64,000 nt of DNA from Silanimonas sp. (lineage in GTDB: Bacteria; Pseudomonadota; Gammaproteobacteria; Xanthomonadales; Xanthomonadaceae), in NCBI GenBank assembly GCA_026005095.1, contig BPKK01000013.1, forward strand, positions 1 through 64,000, given 5' to 3'. This document shows, piece after piece, positions 54,116 to 63,478 of this stretch (position 1 is its first letter; every line of letters begins with the position of its first letter). The notes beneath the pieces were generated by a model. It ran no database searches. It had not been told where the DNA came from and saw only the letters and a list, made by a program, of their open reading frames with translations. Made by a program: the position numbers and the translations under genes.

Positions 54116-54442
54116 TTACAGGCTCTTGTCGAGGAAGGCGGTGAGCTGCGGCTTGCCGGCCAGGCCGACGTGGGTGCCAGCCACCTTGCCGCCCTTGAAC
54201 AGCATCAGGGTGGGGATGCCGCGCACCGCGTACTGGCGCGGGGTCTGCGGGTTCTCGTCGATATTGAGCTTCACCACCTTCACCTTGCCGGCGTAGGCCC
54301 TGGCGACGTCGTCGAGCAGCGGGGCGATGGCCTTGCAGGGGCCGCACCATTCGGCCCAGAAGTCCACCAGCACCGGCAGCTCGCTGCCGAGCACGGCGGT
54401 GGCGAAGTCGGCGTCGCCGACGTGGGAGATCGAATCGCTCAT
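54116..54442 (-). CDS. trxA: thioredoxin
   Basis: A 108-residue thioredoxin 1 with the redox motif WAEWCGPCKAIAP and the cis-Pro in RGIPTLMLFKGG. It supplies reducing power to ribonucleotide reductase and Met sulfoxide reductases, including the MsrC encoded at 18.1 kb. The Met at 54442 gives the normal length. It lies upstream of rho and divergent from rhlB, the same neighbourhood as E. coli rhlB-trxA-rho. Confidence 0.97.
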   Translation of the reverse strand: MSDSISHVGDADFATAVLGSELPVLVDFWAEWCGPCKAIAPLLDDVARAYAGKVKVVKLNIDENPQTPRQYAVRGIPTLMLFKGGKVAGTHVGLAGKPQLTAFLDKSL

Positions 54443-54487
54443 GGGAAGTCCTCGGAGGGGCGCGGCGGTCGCCGCGGCCATGGCTGT

Positions 54488-54493
54488 TACACT
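54488..54493 (+). promoter_or_regulatory. -10-like element upstream of rhlB
   Basis: TACACT lies 146 nt before the rhlB ATG in the 197-base trxA-rhlB divergent region, so the rhlB mRNA may have a 5' leader of about 140 nt, unlike most genes here. No other feature is seen in this gap. Confidence 0.3.
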
Positions 54494-54639
54494 TGGGGGC
54501 CCTCGGAGCGGTACGCAACCCCGGGGTGCCGGCCGCGATCGGCCGTTGAGTGTGCGGCCGCGTGCGAAGCGGGCGCAAGACCAGACCCCGTGAGGTTCCC
54601 CGCCGGCGCGCCGCGCCGCCGTTCCACGCCAAGGATTCC

Positions 54640-56319
54640 ATGAGCGACAAACCGCTGACCGACATCCCGCTGTCCAGCTTCGACCTCCATCCGGCCCTGA
54701 TGGCCGGGCTCGAGGCGGCCGGCTTCACCCGCTGCACCCCGATCCAGGCCCTGACCTTCCCGGTGGCCCTGGCCGGCCGCGACGTCGCCGGCCAGGCCCA
54801 GACCGGCACTGGCAAGACCCTCGCCTTCCTGGTGAGCATGGTGAACCGCCTGCTCACCCGCCCGGCGCTGGCCAACCGCAAGGACAGCGATCCTCGCGCC
54901 CTGATCCTCGCCCCGACCCGCGAGCTCGCGATCCAGATCCACAAGGATGCGCTGAAGTTCGGCAGCCAGCTCGGCCTGCGCTACACCCTGGTGTACGGCG
55001 GCGTCGACTACGACAGGCAGCGCGAGCTGCTGCAGGCCGGCACCGACGTGATCATCGCCACCCCGGGCCGCCTGATCGACTACGTGAAGCAGCACGTGGT
55101 CAGCCTGCATGCCTGCGAGGTCTGCATCCTCGACGAGGCCGACCGCATGTTCGACCTCGGCTTCATCAAGGACCTGCGCTTCCTGATGCGCCGCCTGCCG
55201 GCGCGCGAGGAGCGCCAGACCCTGCTGTTCTCGGCCACGCTCAGCCACCGCGTGCTGGAGCTGGCTTATGAACACATGAACGAGCCGGAGAAGCTGGTGG
55301 TGGAGGCCGAGACCGTCACCGCCGCCCGCGTGCGCCAGCGCATGTACTTCCCGGCCAACGAGGAGAAGATCCCGCTGCTGCTCGGCCTGCTCTCGCGCAG
55401 CCCGGGCAACCGCACCATGGTGTTCGTCAATACCAAGGCCATGGTGGAGCGCGTGGCCCGCGCCCTCGAGCGCGCCGGCTACCTCGTCGGCGTGCTCTCC
55501 GGCGACGTGCCGCAGAAAAAGCGCCAGAGCCTGCTCGGCAAGTTCCAGCGCGGCGAGCTCGAGATCCTGGTGGCCACCGACGTGGCCGCCCGCGGCCTGC
55601 ACATCGACGGGGTGAGCCACGTCTACAACTTCGACCTGCCCTTCGAGGCCGAGGACTACGTGCACCGTATCGGCCGCACCGCCCGCCTCGGCGCCGAGGG
55701 CGATGCCATCACCTTCGCCTGCGAGCTCTACGCCGAGCACCTGCCGGCGGTGGAGGCCTACATCGGCCAGAAGATCCCGGTGGAGCCGGTCACCACCGAC
55801 CTGCTCACCCCGCTGCCGCGCCCGGAGCGCGCGCCGCTGCCCGAAGGGGCCGAGCCGGTGGAGCGGATCGGCGACATCTTCCGTGAGGCCCGTGCCGAGA
55901 TGGCGGAGAAGGACGCCCGGCGTGGCCGCGGCGGACGTGGTGGCCGTGGCGAGGGGCGGGGCGAGGGGCGGGGCGAGGGCCGGGGCGGGCGCGGTCCGCG
56001 GCGCGAGGGCGAGCGCGGCCCGCGGCCCGAGCGGGGTCCGCGTCCCGGCCATGGGCCCGGGCCTGAGGGCGCACCGGACGAAGCCGTCCGCGAGGCCGTG
56101 CCGATACCCGCGCCGGCCCCGGGCACGCCGGTGCCGGCCGGTGAGGCCGCCGTCGAGGGCGAGCGCCGCCGCCGCCGTCGCCGCCGCAAGCCGCGCGGTG
56201 AGCGGGGCGAGGCGGCCAGCGCGCCGGCCACTGCCGCCCCGCCGGTCCCAGCCGGGGTGTCGAAGGAGAGCTTCTTCGCCCGCATGGCGGCCCGGGTGAA
56301 GGGCTGGTTCGGCGGCTGA
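54640..56319 (+). CDS. rhlB: DEAD-box RNA helicase RhlB
   Basis: A 559-residue helicase, longer than E. coli RhlB (421). The helicase core (about 5-400) has the Q motif, Walker [41 protein letters not shown], and domain 2 with [17 protein letters not shown] and [11 protein letters not shown] basic, Gly/Arg- and Pro/Ala-rich tail (about 415-540) includes a tandem EGRG repeat and an RRRRRRRK-like stretch that may bind RNA or RNase E. RhlB works with the RNA degradosome. A shorter upstream reading is rejected; the ATG at 54640 is the family start. Confidence 0.95.
   Translation: MSDKPLTDIPLSSFDLHPALMAGLEAAGFTRCTPIQALTFPVALAGRDVAGQAQTGTGKTLAFLVSMVNRLLTRPALANRKDSDPRALILAPTRELAIQIHKDALKFGSQLGLRYTLVYGGVDYDRQRELLQAGTDVIIATPGRLIDYVKQHVVSLHACEVCILDEADRMFDLGFIKDLRFLMRRLPAREERQTLLFSATLSHRVLELAYEHMNEPEKLVVEAETVTAARVRQRMYFPANEEKIPLLLGLLSRSPGNRTMVFVNTKAMVERVARALERAGYLVGVLSGDVPQKKRQSLLGKFQRGELEILVATDVAARGLHIDGVSHVYNFDLPFEAEDYVHRIGRTARLGAEGDAITFACELYAEHLPAVEAYIGQKIPVEPVTTDLLTPLPRPERAPLPEGAEPVERIGDIFREARAEMAEKDARRGRGGRGGRGEGRGEGRGEGRGGRGPRREGERGPRPERGPRPGHGPGPEGAPDEAVREAVPIPAPAPGTPVPAGEAAVEGERRRRRRRRKPRGERGEAASAPATAAPPVPAGVSKESFFARMAARVKGWFGG
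55955..55992 (+). repeat. 12-base tandem repeat inside rhlB
   Basis: A unit reading GGCGAGGGGCGG is repeated about three times in phase with the reading frame and encodes EGRG repeats in the RhlB tail. Being a multiple of three, length changes would keep the frame. Confidence 0.7.
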
Positions 56320-56324
56320 CGCCC

Positions 56325-57011
56325 ATGCCCCTGCTGCGCGTCGACGGCGTGCACAAGCGCTATCCGGGCGGGCGCACCGCGCTGGAAGACGTGAGCTTCC
56401 GCGTCGAGGCCGGCGAGGTGCTGTTCCTCACCGGCCACAGCGGGGCGGGCAAGACCACCCTGCTGCGCCTGTTGCAGCTTGCCGAGCGGCCCGACCGCGG
56501 CGCGGTGCTGGTGGAGGAGCGCAATCTCGCCGCGGTGCGCGGCCGCGACGTGGCGCGTTACCGCCGTCGCCTCGGCATGGTGTTCCAGGACCACCGGCTG
56601 CTGCCGCACTGGAGCATTGCCGAGAACGTCGGCCTGCCGCTGCGCCTCGCCGGCCGTCCGGAGACCGAGATCGCCGCCCGGGTGGGCACGGTGCTGGAGC
56701 GGGTGGGGCTGGGCGACCGGCTTTCGGCGAAACCGCCCCAGCTCTCCACCGGCGAGCAGCAGCGCGTCGGCATCGCCCGTGCCATCGTCGCTGCGCCGGT
56801 GCTGCTGATCGCCGACGAGCCCACCGGCAACCTCGATCCACAGCTTGCCGCCGAGATCATGCAGTTGTTCCTCGAACTGCCCGAACAAGGCACCACGGTG
56901 CTGATCGCCAGCCACGACCTGGCGCTCATCAAGCGGACCCGGCGCCGTACCCTCGTCCTCGACCGCGGCCGTCTCATCGACGACATCGCTGCGCAGGACC
57001 TCGCCACATGA
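56325..57011 (+). CDS. ftsE: cell-division ATP-binding protein FtsE
   Basis: A 228-residue ABC ATPase. Walker A is GHSGAGKTTLLRLL, the Q-loop is near MVFQDHRLLPH, the signature reads LSTGEQQRVGIARAI (Thr in place of the more common Gly) and Walker B is VLLIADEPTGNLD. With FtsX it activates periplasmic amidases at the septum through EnvC. It starts 5 bases after rhlB ends, and its stop overlaps the ftsX start by 4 bases. Confidence 0.95.
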   Translation: MPLLRVDGVHKRYPGGRTALEDVSFRVEAGEVLFLTGHSGAGKTTLLRLLQLAERPDRGAVLVEERNLAAVRGRDVARYRRRLGMVFQDHRLLPHWSIAENVGLPLRLAGRPETEIAARVGTVLERVGLGDRLSAKPPQLSTGEQQRVGIARAIVAAPVLLIADEPTGNLDPQLAAEIMQLFLELPEQGTTVLIASHDLALIKRTRRRTLVLDRGRLIDDIAAQDLAT

Positions 57012-57949
57012 GCGCTGATCGCCGCGCGGTATATGCCGGCAGCGGCTGGGGCGCGCGCCTGCGCAGCCACCGCCGGGCTTTCGCCGATGCCTGGACGCGG
57101 CTGCGCGCCGCGCCGCTCGCCAGCCTCGCCACCCTCTCCGCGGTGGCGCTCGCCCTGCTGCTGCCTTTGCTGTTCGGGCTGGGACTGGCCAACGTCCTGC
57201 GTTTCGCCGGCCACCTCGCCGCCTCCGGCGAAATTGCGGTTTTTCTCGCGCCCGGTACCACGGCCGATGAGGCGGAGGCCCTGGCTCGGCGTCTGCGCGA
57301 GCGCGGCGACGTGGTGGCGGTGCAGGTCCGCACGCCGGAGGAGGGACTGGCCGAGTTCCGCCAGATGAGTGATCTTGCCGGCGCGCTCGACCTGCTCGAA
57401 GCCAATCCGTTGCCTTTCGTGCTGCTGCTCTCGCCCGCGGGCGAGGCGGATTCGCTCGTTGCGGCCCTGGCCACCGAGCCGGGCGTGGAGGGCGTGCATC
57501 ACGATGCCGCCTGGCGGGCCCGGCTCGAGGCCTGGCTCGGCCTCGGCCGCCGGCTGGTCGTGGTGCTGGCCCTGCTGCTCGCCGCCGGCGCCCTGCTGGT
57601 GGTGGGCAACACGGTGCGCCTCGACCTTGCCGCGCGCCGCGACGAGATCGAACTGATGCAACTGCTTGGCGCCGAGGACGCCGATATCCGCCGCCCCATG
57701 CTTTGGTTCGGCCTGTTGCTCGGCCTGCTCTCCGGGGCGCTGGCCCTGACAGGAGCGCTGGCGGTGGGGGCCGTGCTGTGGCCGGCCATCGCCGGGCTTG
57801 CCGCCACCTATGCCGGCGGCTTTGCACTGGCTGGCCCAGGGGCCGCCGGCGTGGCCGGCGTGCTGGCCGCCGCCGCGGCGCTCGGCTGGCTTGGCGCGCG
57901 GGTGGCGGCAGGCCATTATCTGCGAACCTCGCGTCCGCCCCCCGCATGA
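57008..57949 (+). CDS. ftsX: cell-division protein FtsX
   Basis: A 313-residue inner-membrane protein with four helices (about 38-62, 180-203, 230-255, 275-300) and a large periplasmic loop between the first two, the usual FtsX layout. Segments such as AGALLVVGNTVRLDLAARRDEIELMQLLGA match the FtsX/MacB core. It partners FtsE. Its stop overlaps the start of the next gene, a response regulator, by 4 bases, so that gene is likely co-transcribed with the division genes. Confidence 0.94.
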   Translation: MSADRRAVYAGSGWGARLRSHRRAFADAWTRLRAAPLASLATLSAVALALLLPLLFGLGLANVLRFAGHLAASGEIAVFLAPGTTADEAEALARRLRERGDVVAVQVRTPEEGLAEFRQMSDLAGALDLLEANPLPFVLLLSPAGEADSLVAALATEPGVEGVHHDAAWRARLEAWLGLGRRLVVVLALLLAAGALLVVGNTVRLDLAARRDEIELMQLLGAEDADIRRPMLWFGLLLGLLSGALALTGALAVGAVLWPAIAGLAATYAGGFALAGPGAAGVAGVLAAAAALGWLGARVAAGHYLRTSRPPPA

Positions 57950-58794
57950 TGAGCACTCCCGCCTTCCGTACCTTCGACAGCCAGTCGCCGCGCATCCTCG
58001 TGGTGGACGGCTCCAAAGTCGTGCGCAAGATGATCGAGGGCGTGCTAAAGCAACAGCTGCCGCAGGCCGAGATCATCCTTTGCGAGACCGGCGCCGAGGC
58101 CCAGGAGGCCCTGCAGCAGGGGGCCATCAACCTCGTCAGCACCGCCCTGCGCCTGCCCGACATGGATGGCCTCGAGCTGGCCCGCTACCTGCGTGAGCAC
58201 ACCCCGCAGGCTTATATCCCGATCATCGTCGTCTCCGGCGACGTGCAGGACCGGCTCGAGACCCGCGCCATCACCGACGATGTCACCGACTATTTCGACA
58301 AGTCGCTCGGCTTCACCGCGCTCGCTGCCTTCATCAAGGGCTATGTGGCCCCCGAGGGCGCGCCGGGTGGCGAGGTGCTCTACGTCGAGGACAGCAAGGT
58401 GGTGGCGGTGGCCACCCGGCGCATGCTGGAGAAGCATGGCCTCAAGGTGGCGCACTGCAGCGGCGTGGAGGACGCCATCGCCTGGCTGGAGTCCGCCCTC
58501 ACCCAGGGCCGGGTGCCGGGCGTCGATGTGGTGCTCACCGATGTCTATCTGAAGGGCGAACTGACCGGGAAGGACCTGGTCAAGGCCATCCGCAACGACT
58601 TCGGCTATCCCAAGGGCCAGTTGCCGGTGCTGGTGATGACCGGTGATGCCAACCCCGCGAACCAGACCGAGCTGCTGCGTGCCGGCGCCAACGACCTCGT
58701 GCTGAAGCCGATCGAGGAGCGGCTCCTCGTGACCAAGCTGCTGTTCCAGCTGCGCGTGGGGCGGATGCTGCGCGAGCGCCACGGGCATGGCTGA
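57946..58794 (+). CDS. tandem-receiver response regulator, first receiver degenerate
   Basis: A 282-residue protein with two receiver domains (about 15-135 and 140-272) and no output domain. The second is complete: YVEDSKV acidic pair, phospho-acceptor Asp in [10 protein letters not shown], and Lys in VLKPIEE. The first has VVDGSKV (one acidic residue replaced) and Ala67 where the phospho-acceptor should be ([11 protein letters not shown]), though its Lys is kept. It is coupled to ftsX at its start and overlaps ung by 8 bases. A signal-relay or sequestering role near cell division is inference. The start is either of two adjacent ATGs. Confidence 0.87.
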   Translation: MMSTPAFRTFDSQSPRILVVDGSKVVRKMIEGVLKQQLPQAEIILCETGAEAQEALQQGAINLVSTALRLPDMDGLELARYLREHTPQAYIPIIVVSGDVQDRLETRAITDDVTDYFDKSLGFTALAAFIKGYVAPEGAPGGEVLYVEDSKVVAVATRRMLEKHGLKVAHCSGVEDAIAWLESALTQGRVPGVDVVLTDVYLKGELTGKDLVKAIRNDFGYPKGQLPVLVMTGDANPANQTELLRAGANDLVLKPIEERLLVTKLLFQLRVGRMLRERHGHG

Positions 58795-59515
58795 GGCCGC
58801 ACGCGGCGTTGCGGCCACCGCGCCGGGCGCTCCCGGCATCCAGCTCGAGGCCTCCTGGCGCGCCCGTGTCGGCGATTACCTCCTGCGCGAGGACATGCGC
58901 GCGCTGGCCGCTTTCCTGCGCGCCGAGAAGGCCGCCGGCAAGGCCATCTATCCGCCGGGCCGGCAGATGTTCGCCGCCCTCGATGCCGTGCCCTTCGAGG
59001 CGGTGAAGGTGGTCATCCTCGGCCAGGACCCTTATCACGGTCCGGGCCAGGCCCATGGGCTCAGTTTCTCGGTGCCGCCGGGCGTGCCCATTCCGCCCTC
59101 GCTGCTCAATATCTTCAAGGAGATCGAGCGCGACCTCGGGCTGCCGATGCCGCGCCATGGCTGCCTGCAGCACTGGGCCGACCAGGGCGTTTTGCTCTTG
59201 AACGCCGTGCTCAGCGTCGAGGCCGGGAAGGCGGGCAGCCACGCCGGCCGCGGCTGGGAGGGTTTCACCGACGCCGTGATCGAGGCGCTCTCCCGCGAGC
59301 GCGAGGGCCTCGTGTTCCTGCTCTGGGGCAGTTACGCGCAGAAGAAGGGCGACTTGATCGACCGCCAGCGCCACTGCGTGCTCAAGGCTCCGCATCCTTC
59401 ACCGCTCTCGGCTCATCGCGGGTTTTTCGGCTGCGGGCATTTCGGCAAGGCGAACCGCTGGCTGCAGGGCCGGGGTCTGTCGCCGATCGACTGGTCGCTG
59501 CCGGCCGCGGGCTAG
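58787..59515 (+). CDS. ung: uracil-DNA glycosylase
   Basis: A 242-residue family 1 enzyme that excises uracil from DNA. The water-activating Asp is in [15 protein letters not shown], the uracil-binding Asn in [10 protein letters not shown] and the His in [13 protein letters not shown], all in standard order. It overlaps the response-regulator gene by 8 bases on the same strand, so it may belong to the rhlB-ftsEX transcription unit. The first ~20 residues are extra compared with E. coli Ung. Confidence 0.96.
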   Translation: MAEAARGVAATAPGAPGIQLEASWRARVGDYLLREDMRALAAFLRAEKAAGKAIYPPGRQMFAALDAVPFEAVKVVILGQDPYHGPGQAHGLSFSVPPGVPIPPSLLNIFKEIERDLGLPMPRHGCLQHWADQGVLLLNAVLSVEAGKAGSHAGRGWEGFTDAVIEALSREREGLVFLLWGSYAQKKGDLIDRQRHCVLKAPHPSPLSAHRGFFGCGHFGKANRWLQGRGLSPIDWSLPAAG

Positions 59516-59579
59516 GCCCCATGGCGGCCCGGTTGCCGGCGGGCCCAGACTGATCCTTCGCCCCCCGGAGCCCAGCCCC

Positions 59580-61911
59580 ATGCACCTCTCCCCCCCTCGC
59601 CCGCGCCCTCGCCGCCGGTGTCGCCCTGCTTCCCGGGCTTGCCGCCGCCAATCCCTTCGCCTCGGCCTGGGCCTGCACGAAGAGCGCGGTCGGCGGCTCC
59701 TTCGTCATCGCCCAGGATCTCGCCCAGAAGGCCGACACCATCGCCGCCCTCTCCTCGCAGGTGCCGCAATGCCTCGGGCAGAGCGGCGTCGACCAGGCCG
59801 GCTTCGCCATCACCATGGGCGCGATCACGGCGATCAAGATCGCCTCGCCGTCCACCATCCCGAACGGCCAGTGCCAGATGGCGGTGCAGAACCTGGTGGC
59901 CCGGCCCTTCGCCCAAGGGATCCTGACGGTGATGCCGCCGGTGCCGGCCAAGGGCTCGCTGGAGAGCCTGCTGAAGAGCGACGATGCCGGCACCGTGCTG
60001 TGGAACCAGTTCAAGGCCTTGCCGCCGCCGGTCTCGACCTACGCCAGCCACGTCAGCTGCTCTTGCACCCTGATCGACAAATCGCTGTCGCTGGCCGATC
60101 TCTCGGCCTTCTCCAACGCGGTGAGGGGCGCGAGCAAGAACTGCGGGAAGTTCCTCGACGATGCCGGCCTCGGCTTCATCAACGACTTCGGCACGGCGGC
60201 CATCGAGTGGACCGGCGGACGCTACAAGGACGCCACCGGCTGGTGGGACGAGGCCATCCTCGGTCAGCCCGATCCGGCGCCCGATGACGTCGTCTACCAG
60301 ATGTACTGGGCGCCCTACGAGGTGGAGTACGCCAACCGCATCCTCGAGGGCACGGGCAGCCAGGTGCTGCGCTGGAGTCCCGTCTCGAACGTCTCGCCTG
60401 ACGAAGTGGCGGTGGCGATGGCGGGCGTGGTGGGCTCGAACTGGTCGATGCCGAACGCCATGGGCGAGGCCGCTGCCAAGGCCTTGAGTAGTTGCCTCTC
60501 GGGCAAGGCCTGCCATACCTCGCTGCCGGCGATCTACAAGCAGTGCGTCACCTACTACGACGACCGCAAGGCCTCGGCCGAGACCGCGCGCCAGCGCTGC
60601 GATGCCTTCCGCGACCAGCGCTTCGGCCCGGCGGCCAGCGCACTCGCCAGCCAGTTCAAGGCCGACATCGCCACTCGCAAGGGCGTCGATGCCGAGCTCG
60701 CCGCCCTGCATTCGAACTTCGCCGGCCAGTGGCTGTGGCGCCTGCCGCGCCGCCCCGGCTACGTGGCCGGGCAGGGCGGCAATGGCTGGGCCGTGGAGGC
60801 GGCGCGCGCCCGTCTGTTCGCTGATCTGGGCTTCGCTCAGCCATGGGGCAGCACGAGCAGGGGGGCCTGGGATTACCGGCTCACCGGCGTGTACGCGGCG
60901 GCGCGCGAGGTGCTGCCGAACGTGGGCTGGGACCCGAAGACGGCGGTCGCCCTCGCCATGCAGGGGGCGCGTCCGCAAATCGATGCCAACCTTGGCAAGG
61001 TCTGGGCGGAATGGGAGCACTGGGACGCCACCAGCCGCCTTGCCGAGTGGCTGCCGACCCAGCCCTTCACTGGAAAGTACGGCTGTCCTGCCGACAACAG
61101 CGCTGGCCTGGCCTCGGCCTGCGAGGCGAAGGTGGTGGAGACCTACAAGCAGCACTGCGCGGGGCCGGTGCGCGACGCCCACCTGCTGGCCCTGACCTCG
61201 GTCGACCTCGGCTTCCGCCTGGGGGCGCGCAAGGACGCCTGCCTTTCGGCCATCCAGCCCGTCCTGGCCCATGCCCAGGCCCTGGCCTCGCCGCCGGCCC
61301 GGGTGGGGGCGGCCATCGCCGAGTTCTGCACCGGGGAGCCGGCCCGCTCCGACGCCCAGCAGCGCTGCAGCCGACGGGTCTCCGACGAGTGGGCCGACTG
61401 CGCTCTCACCGCCCTCAAGGAGGGCAAGGGGGCGGCGGCGGCCGAGGTCTGCTTCGAGGCCTACGTGCAGCGTGAGCGCCTGAAGCGCGTGCAGGGCAGC
61501 CGGGTGCCGGCCGCGGTGGCGCCCGCCGTGGCGCCTCCCGGTTCGCTCGGCGTGCCGGCGAACGTGGCCAACCCGCCGCCGGCTTCCCCTTCGGCCACGG
61601 CGCCGGGCCGAACCCTGCCGTCTCCCGTGTCGGAGCGCCAGGCTCCGGTCCGTGAGGCCGCGCCCACCGGTGGCTGTCCGGCGCCGGCCGGGCGCCCCGA
61701 GCCGGCCCGCGAGGCCCCGGCCGAATCCCCCCCGACCGGCGAGGCGGCACCGACGCCGGCCCGGGAGCTTCCGGCCGCCTCCCCCGCTCTGCGCCTCCCG
61801 GCCAACGTCCTGCGTCTGCGTCCCTGCCCGGAGGGCGAGGAGCGGGTGACCGACGAGCAGGGGCAGCCGGTCTGCCGGCCCAAGGCCGAGCCGCGTGGAG
61901 GCGGCGGTTGA
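59580..61911 (+). CDS. large exported Cys-rich protein, unknown function (one apparent frameshift)
   Basis: About 775 residues if one base is removed from a C7 run at 59590-59596; this joins MHLSP to LARALAAGVALLPGLAAA, a good signal peptide. The remaining frame is open to 61911. The mature protein has many cysteines (over 20), several spaced as pairs (for example CSCTL, SSCLSGKAC, QRCD), and a Pro/Ala-rich tail (about 570-760) ending with two more Cys. I recognise no domain. It stands between ung and rpoH with short gaps on each side. As read, the first in-frame Met would be at 59761, losing the signal peptide. Confidence 0.72.
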
Positions 61912-61998
61912 GGGCTTCGCGGGCGGCGCTCCACTCCGGGAGACGCCCTCGGGTCCTGGCCGTTGCCTGACTGGAACACAGCGGAACTTTTCCGGGCT

Positions 61999-62025
61999 TT
62001 AGCACTCTCAGTGGCCGAGTGCTAA
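61999..62025 (+). promoter_or_regulatory. CIRCE operator (HrcA site) upstream of rpoH
   Basis: TTAGCACTC-N9-GAGTGCTAA is an exact match to the CIRCE consensus, the operator of the heat-shock repressor HrcA. It lies 33 nt before the rpoH ATG, where it would overlap or follow the transcription start. A weak TTGCCT (61963-61968) / AACTTT (61985-61990) pair with 16-nt spacing is the best promoter candidate before it. Confidence 0.92.
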
Positions 62026-62058
62026 ATTCACCCCATGACCCTTCCGAGGGAGCCCGGA

Positions 62059-62919
62059 ATGACCACTGCCCTGACCACTGCCAACTTCCCCGTGCCCAGC
62101 GCGCTCGGCTCGCTGGAGGCCTATGTGGCGGCCGTGCACCAGATCCCCGTGCTCAGCGCCGAGGAAGAGCAGGCGCTGGCGCGCCGCCTGCGCGACGAGG
62201 GCGATCTCGAGGCCGCCAAGGCCCTCGTGCTCTCCCACCTGCGCTTCGTCGTCCATGTCGCTCGCGGCTACCAGGGCTACGGCCTTGGCATGGGCGATCT
62301 GGTGCAGGAAGGTAACATCGGCCTGATGAAGGCGGTGAAGCGCTTCGACCCCGACATGGGGGTGCGCCTCGTCAGCTTCGCCGTGCACTGGATCCGCGCC
62401 GAGATCCACGAGTTCATCCTGCGGAACTGGCGCATCGTCAAGGTGGCCACCACCAAGGCGCAGCGCAAGTTGTTCTTCAACCTGCGCAAGGCCAAGACCC
62501 GGCTGGGCTGGATGAATGCCGCCGAGGTGGCCGCGGTGGCCCGCGATCTCAATGTCTCGGAGCGCGAGGTGCTGGAGATGGAGTCGCGGCTGGCCGGCCG
62601 CGACATCGGCTTCGATGCCCCGGCCGACGAGGACGAAGAGCACGGCCCGCCGGCCCCGGTCGCCTATCTCGAGCAGGCCGATGCCGATCCGGCGGCCCGT
62701 TTCGAGCGCGAGAACCACGAGGAAAAGCAACTCGACGCCCTGGCCGAGGGCCTGGAGCGCCTCGATGCGCGCTCGCGCGCCATCCTCGAGCGGCGCTTCC
62801 TCGCCGAGGAGAAGGCCACCCTGCAGGAGCTGGCCGCCGAATACGGCGTCTCGGCCGAGCGCGTGCGCCAGATCGAGGCCAATGCCCTGAAGAAGATGCG
62901 TGGCCTGCTGCTCGCCTGA
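62059..62919 (+). CDS. rpoH: RNA polymerase sigma-32 factor
   Basis: The 286-residue heat-shock sigma factor. Region 2 has [20 protein letters not shown], the core-binding [19 protein letters not shown] and the -10-binding [15 protein letters not shown]. The RpoH box is close to standard ([14 protein letters not shown]). Region 4 reads [21 protein letters not shown]. An AGGGAG ribosome binding site fits the ATG at 62059; an upstream ATG at 62035 is less likely. rpoH usually follows ftsX closely; here three genes intervene. It has its own CIRCE-controlled promoter region and a terminator after it. Confidence 0.97.
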   Translation: MTTALTTANFPVPSALGSLEAYVAAVHQIPVLSAEEEQALARRLRDEGDLEAAKALVLSHLRFVVHVARGYQGYGLGMGDLVQEGNIGLMKAVKRFDPDMGVRLVSFAVHWIRAEIHEFILRNWRIVKVATTKAQRKLFFNLRKAKTRLGWMNAAEVAAVARDLNVSEREVLEMESRLAGRDIGFDAPADEDEEHGPPAPVAYLEQADADPAARFERENHEEKQLDALAEGLERLDARSRAILERRFLAEEKATLQELAAEYGVSAERVRQIEANALKKMRGLLLA

Positions 62920-62941
62920 GCGCCCCGGCGATACCGCTCCG

Positions 62942-62970
62942 CGACGGCGCCGGCGGGCGCCGTCGTCGTT
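62942..62970 (+). terminator. intrinsic terminator of rpoH
   Basis: A perfect 10-bp stem (62942-62951 with 62956-62965) with a GGCG loop is followed by TCGTT. It lies 22 bases after the rpoH stop. The short T content makes it moderate in strength. Confidence 0.65.
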
Positions 62971-63026
62971 CCTGCGCCGGGCGCTGCTAGCATCGGGGCC
63001 CTCTCCCCCAGCCCGAGGACTGCCCG

Positions 63027-63462
63027 ATGAACACGCCCACCCCGAACGCCGCCCAGCCGCGCAAGCTCTGGCCCTGGGTCCTCGGCGGCTGCCTCGTGCT
63101 GGTGCTGCTGGCCGTGGCCGCCCTGGTGGCGCTGGGCTGGTTCGGCTTGAAGATGGTGGGCGAGACGACCCGCCAGGCCGTGGCCGAGGTGCCGCTGGTG
63201 CAGGAACACTTCGGCCGGGTGGAGGATGTCGGCATGGATTTCGGCGGCATCGCGGAGGCTGGCCAGGCCGGGCAGCAGGCCATGGTGTTCCGCCTGCGCG
63301 GCGAGAAGGGCGAGGGCCGCCTCGTGATCACCACCGACCCGGCGGGCGGCGAGTTCCAGCTCGGCCACCCTCACCCTGCCGAACGGCGAGGTGCACGAGC
63401 TCGACCAGCGCGCCCTGGAGCAGCTCAAGGCCCTGCAAGGCGGCGGCCTGCCGCCCGGCTGA
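63027..63462 (+). CDS. small membrane-anchored protein, Coa1-like (one apparent frameshift)
   Basis: About 145 residues if one G of the GG at 63363-63364 is dropped; the protein then ends QLKALQGGGLPPG at 63462. One N-terminal membrane helix (about 13-40) is followed by a small alpha/beta domain with the segments AEVPLVQEHFGRV and GEGRLVITTDP, which resembles the cytochrome oxidase assembly Coa1-like fold seen in single-helix bacterial proteins. As read, the frame runs on to 63485 with an unrelated tail. A TAGCAT element lies 33 nt upstream. Function is unknown. Confidence 0.68.
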
Positions 63463-63478
63463 GACGGCCCTTACTGCC

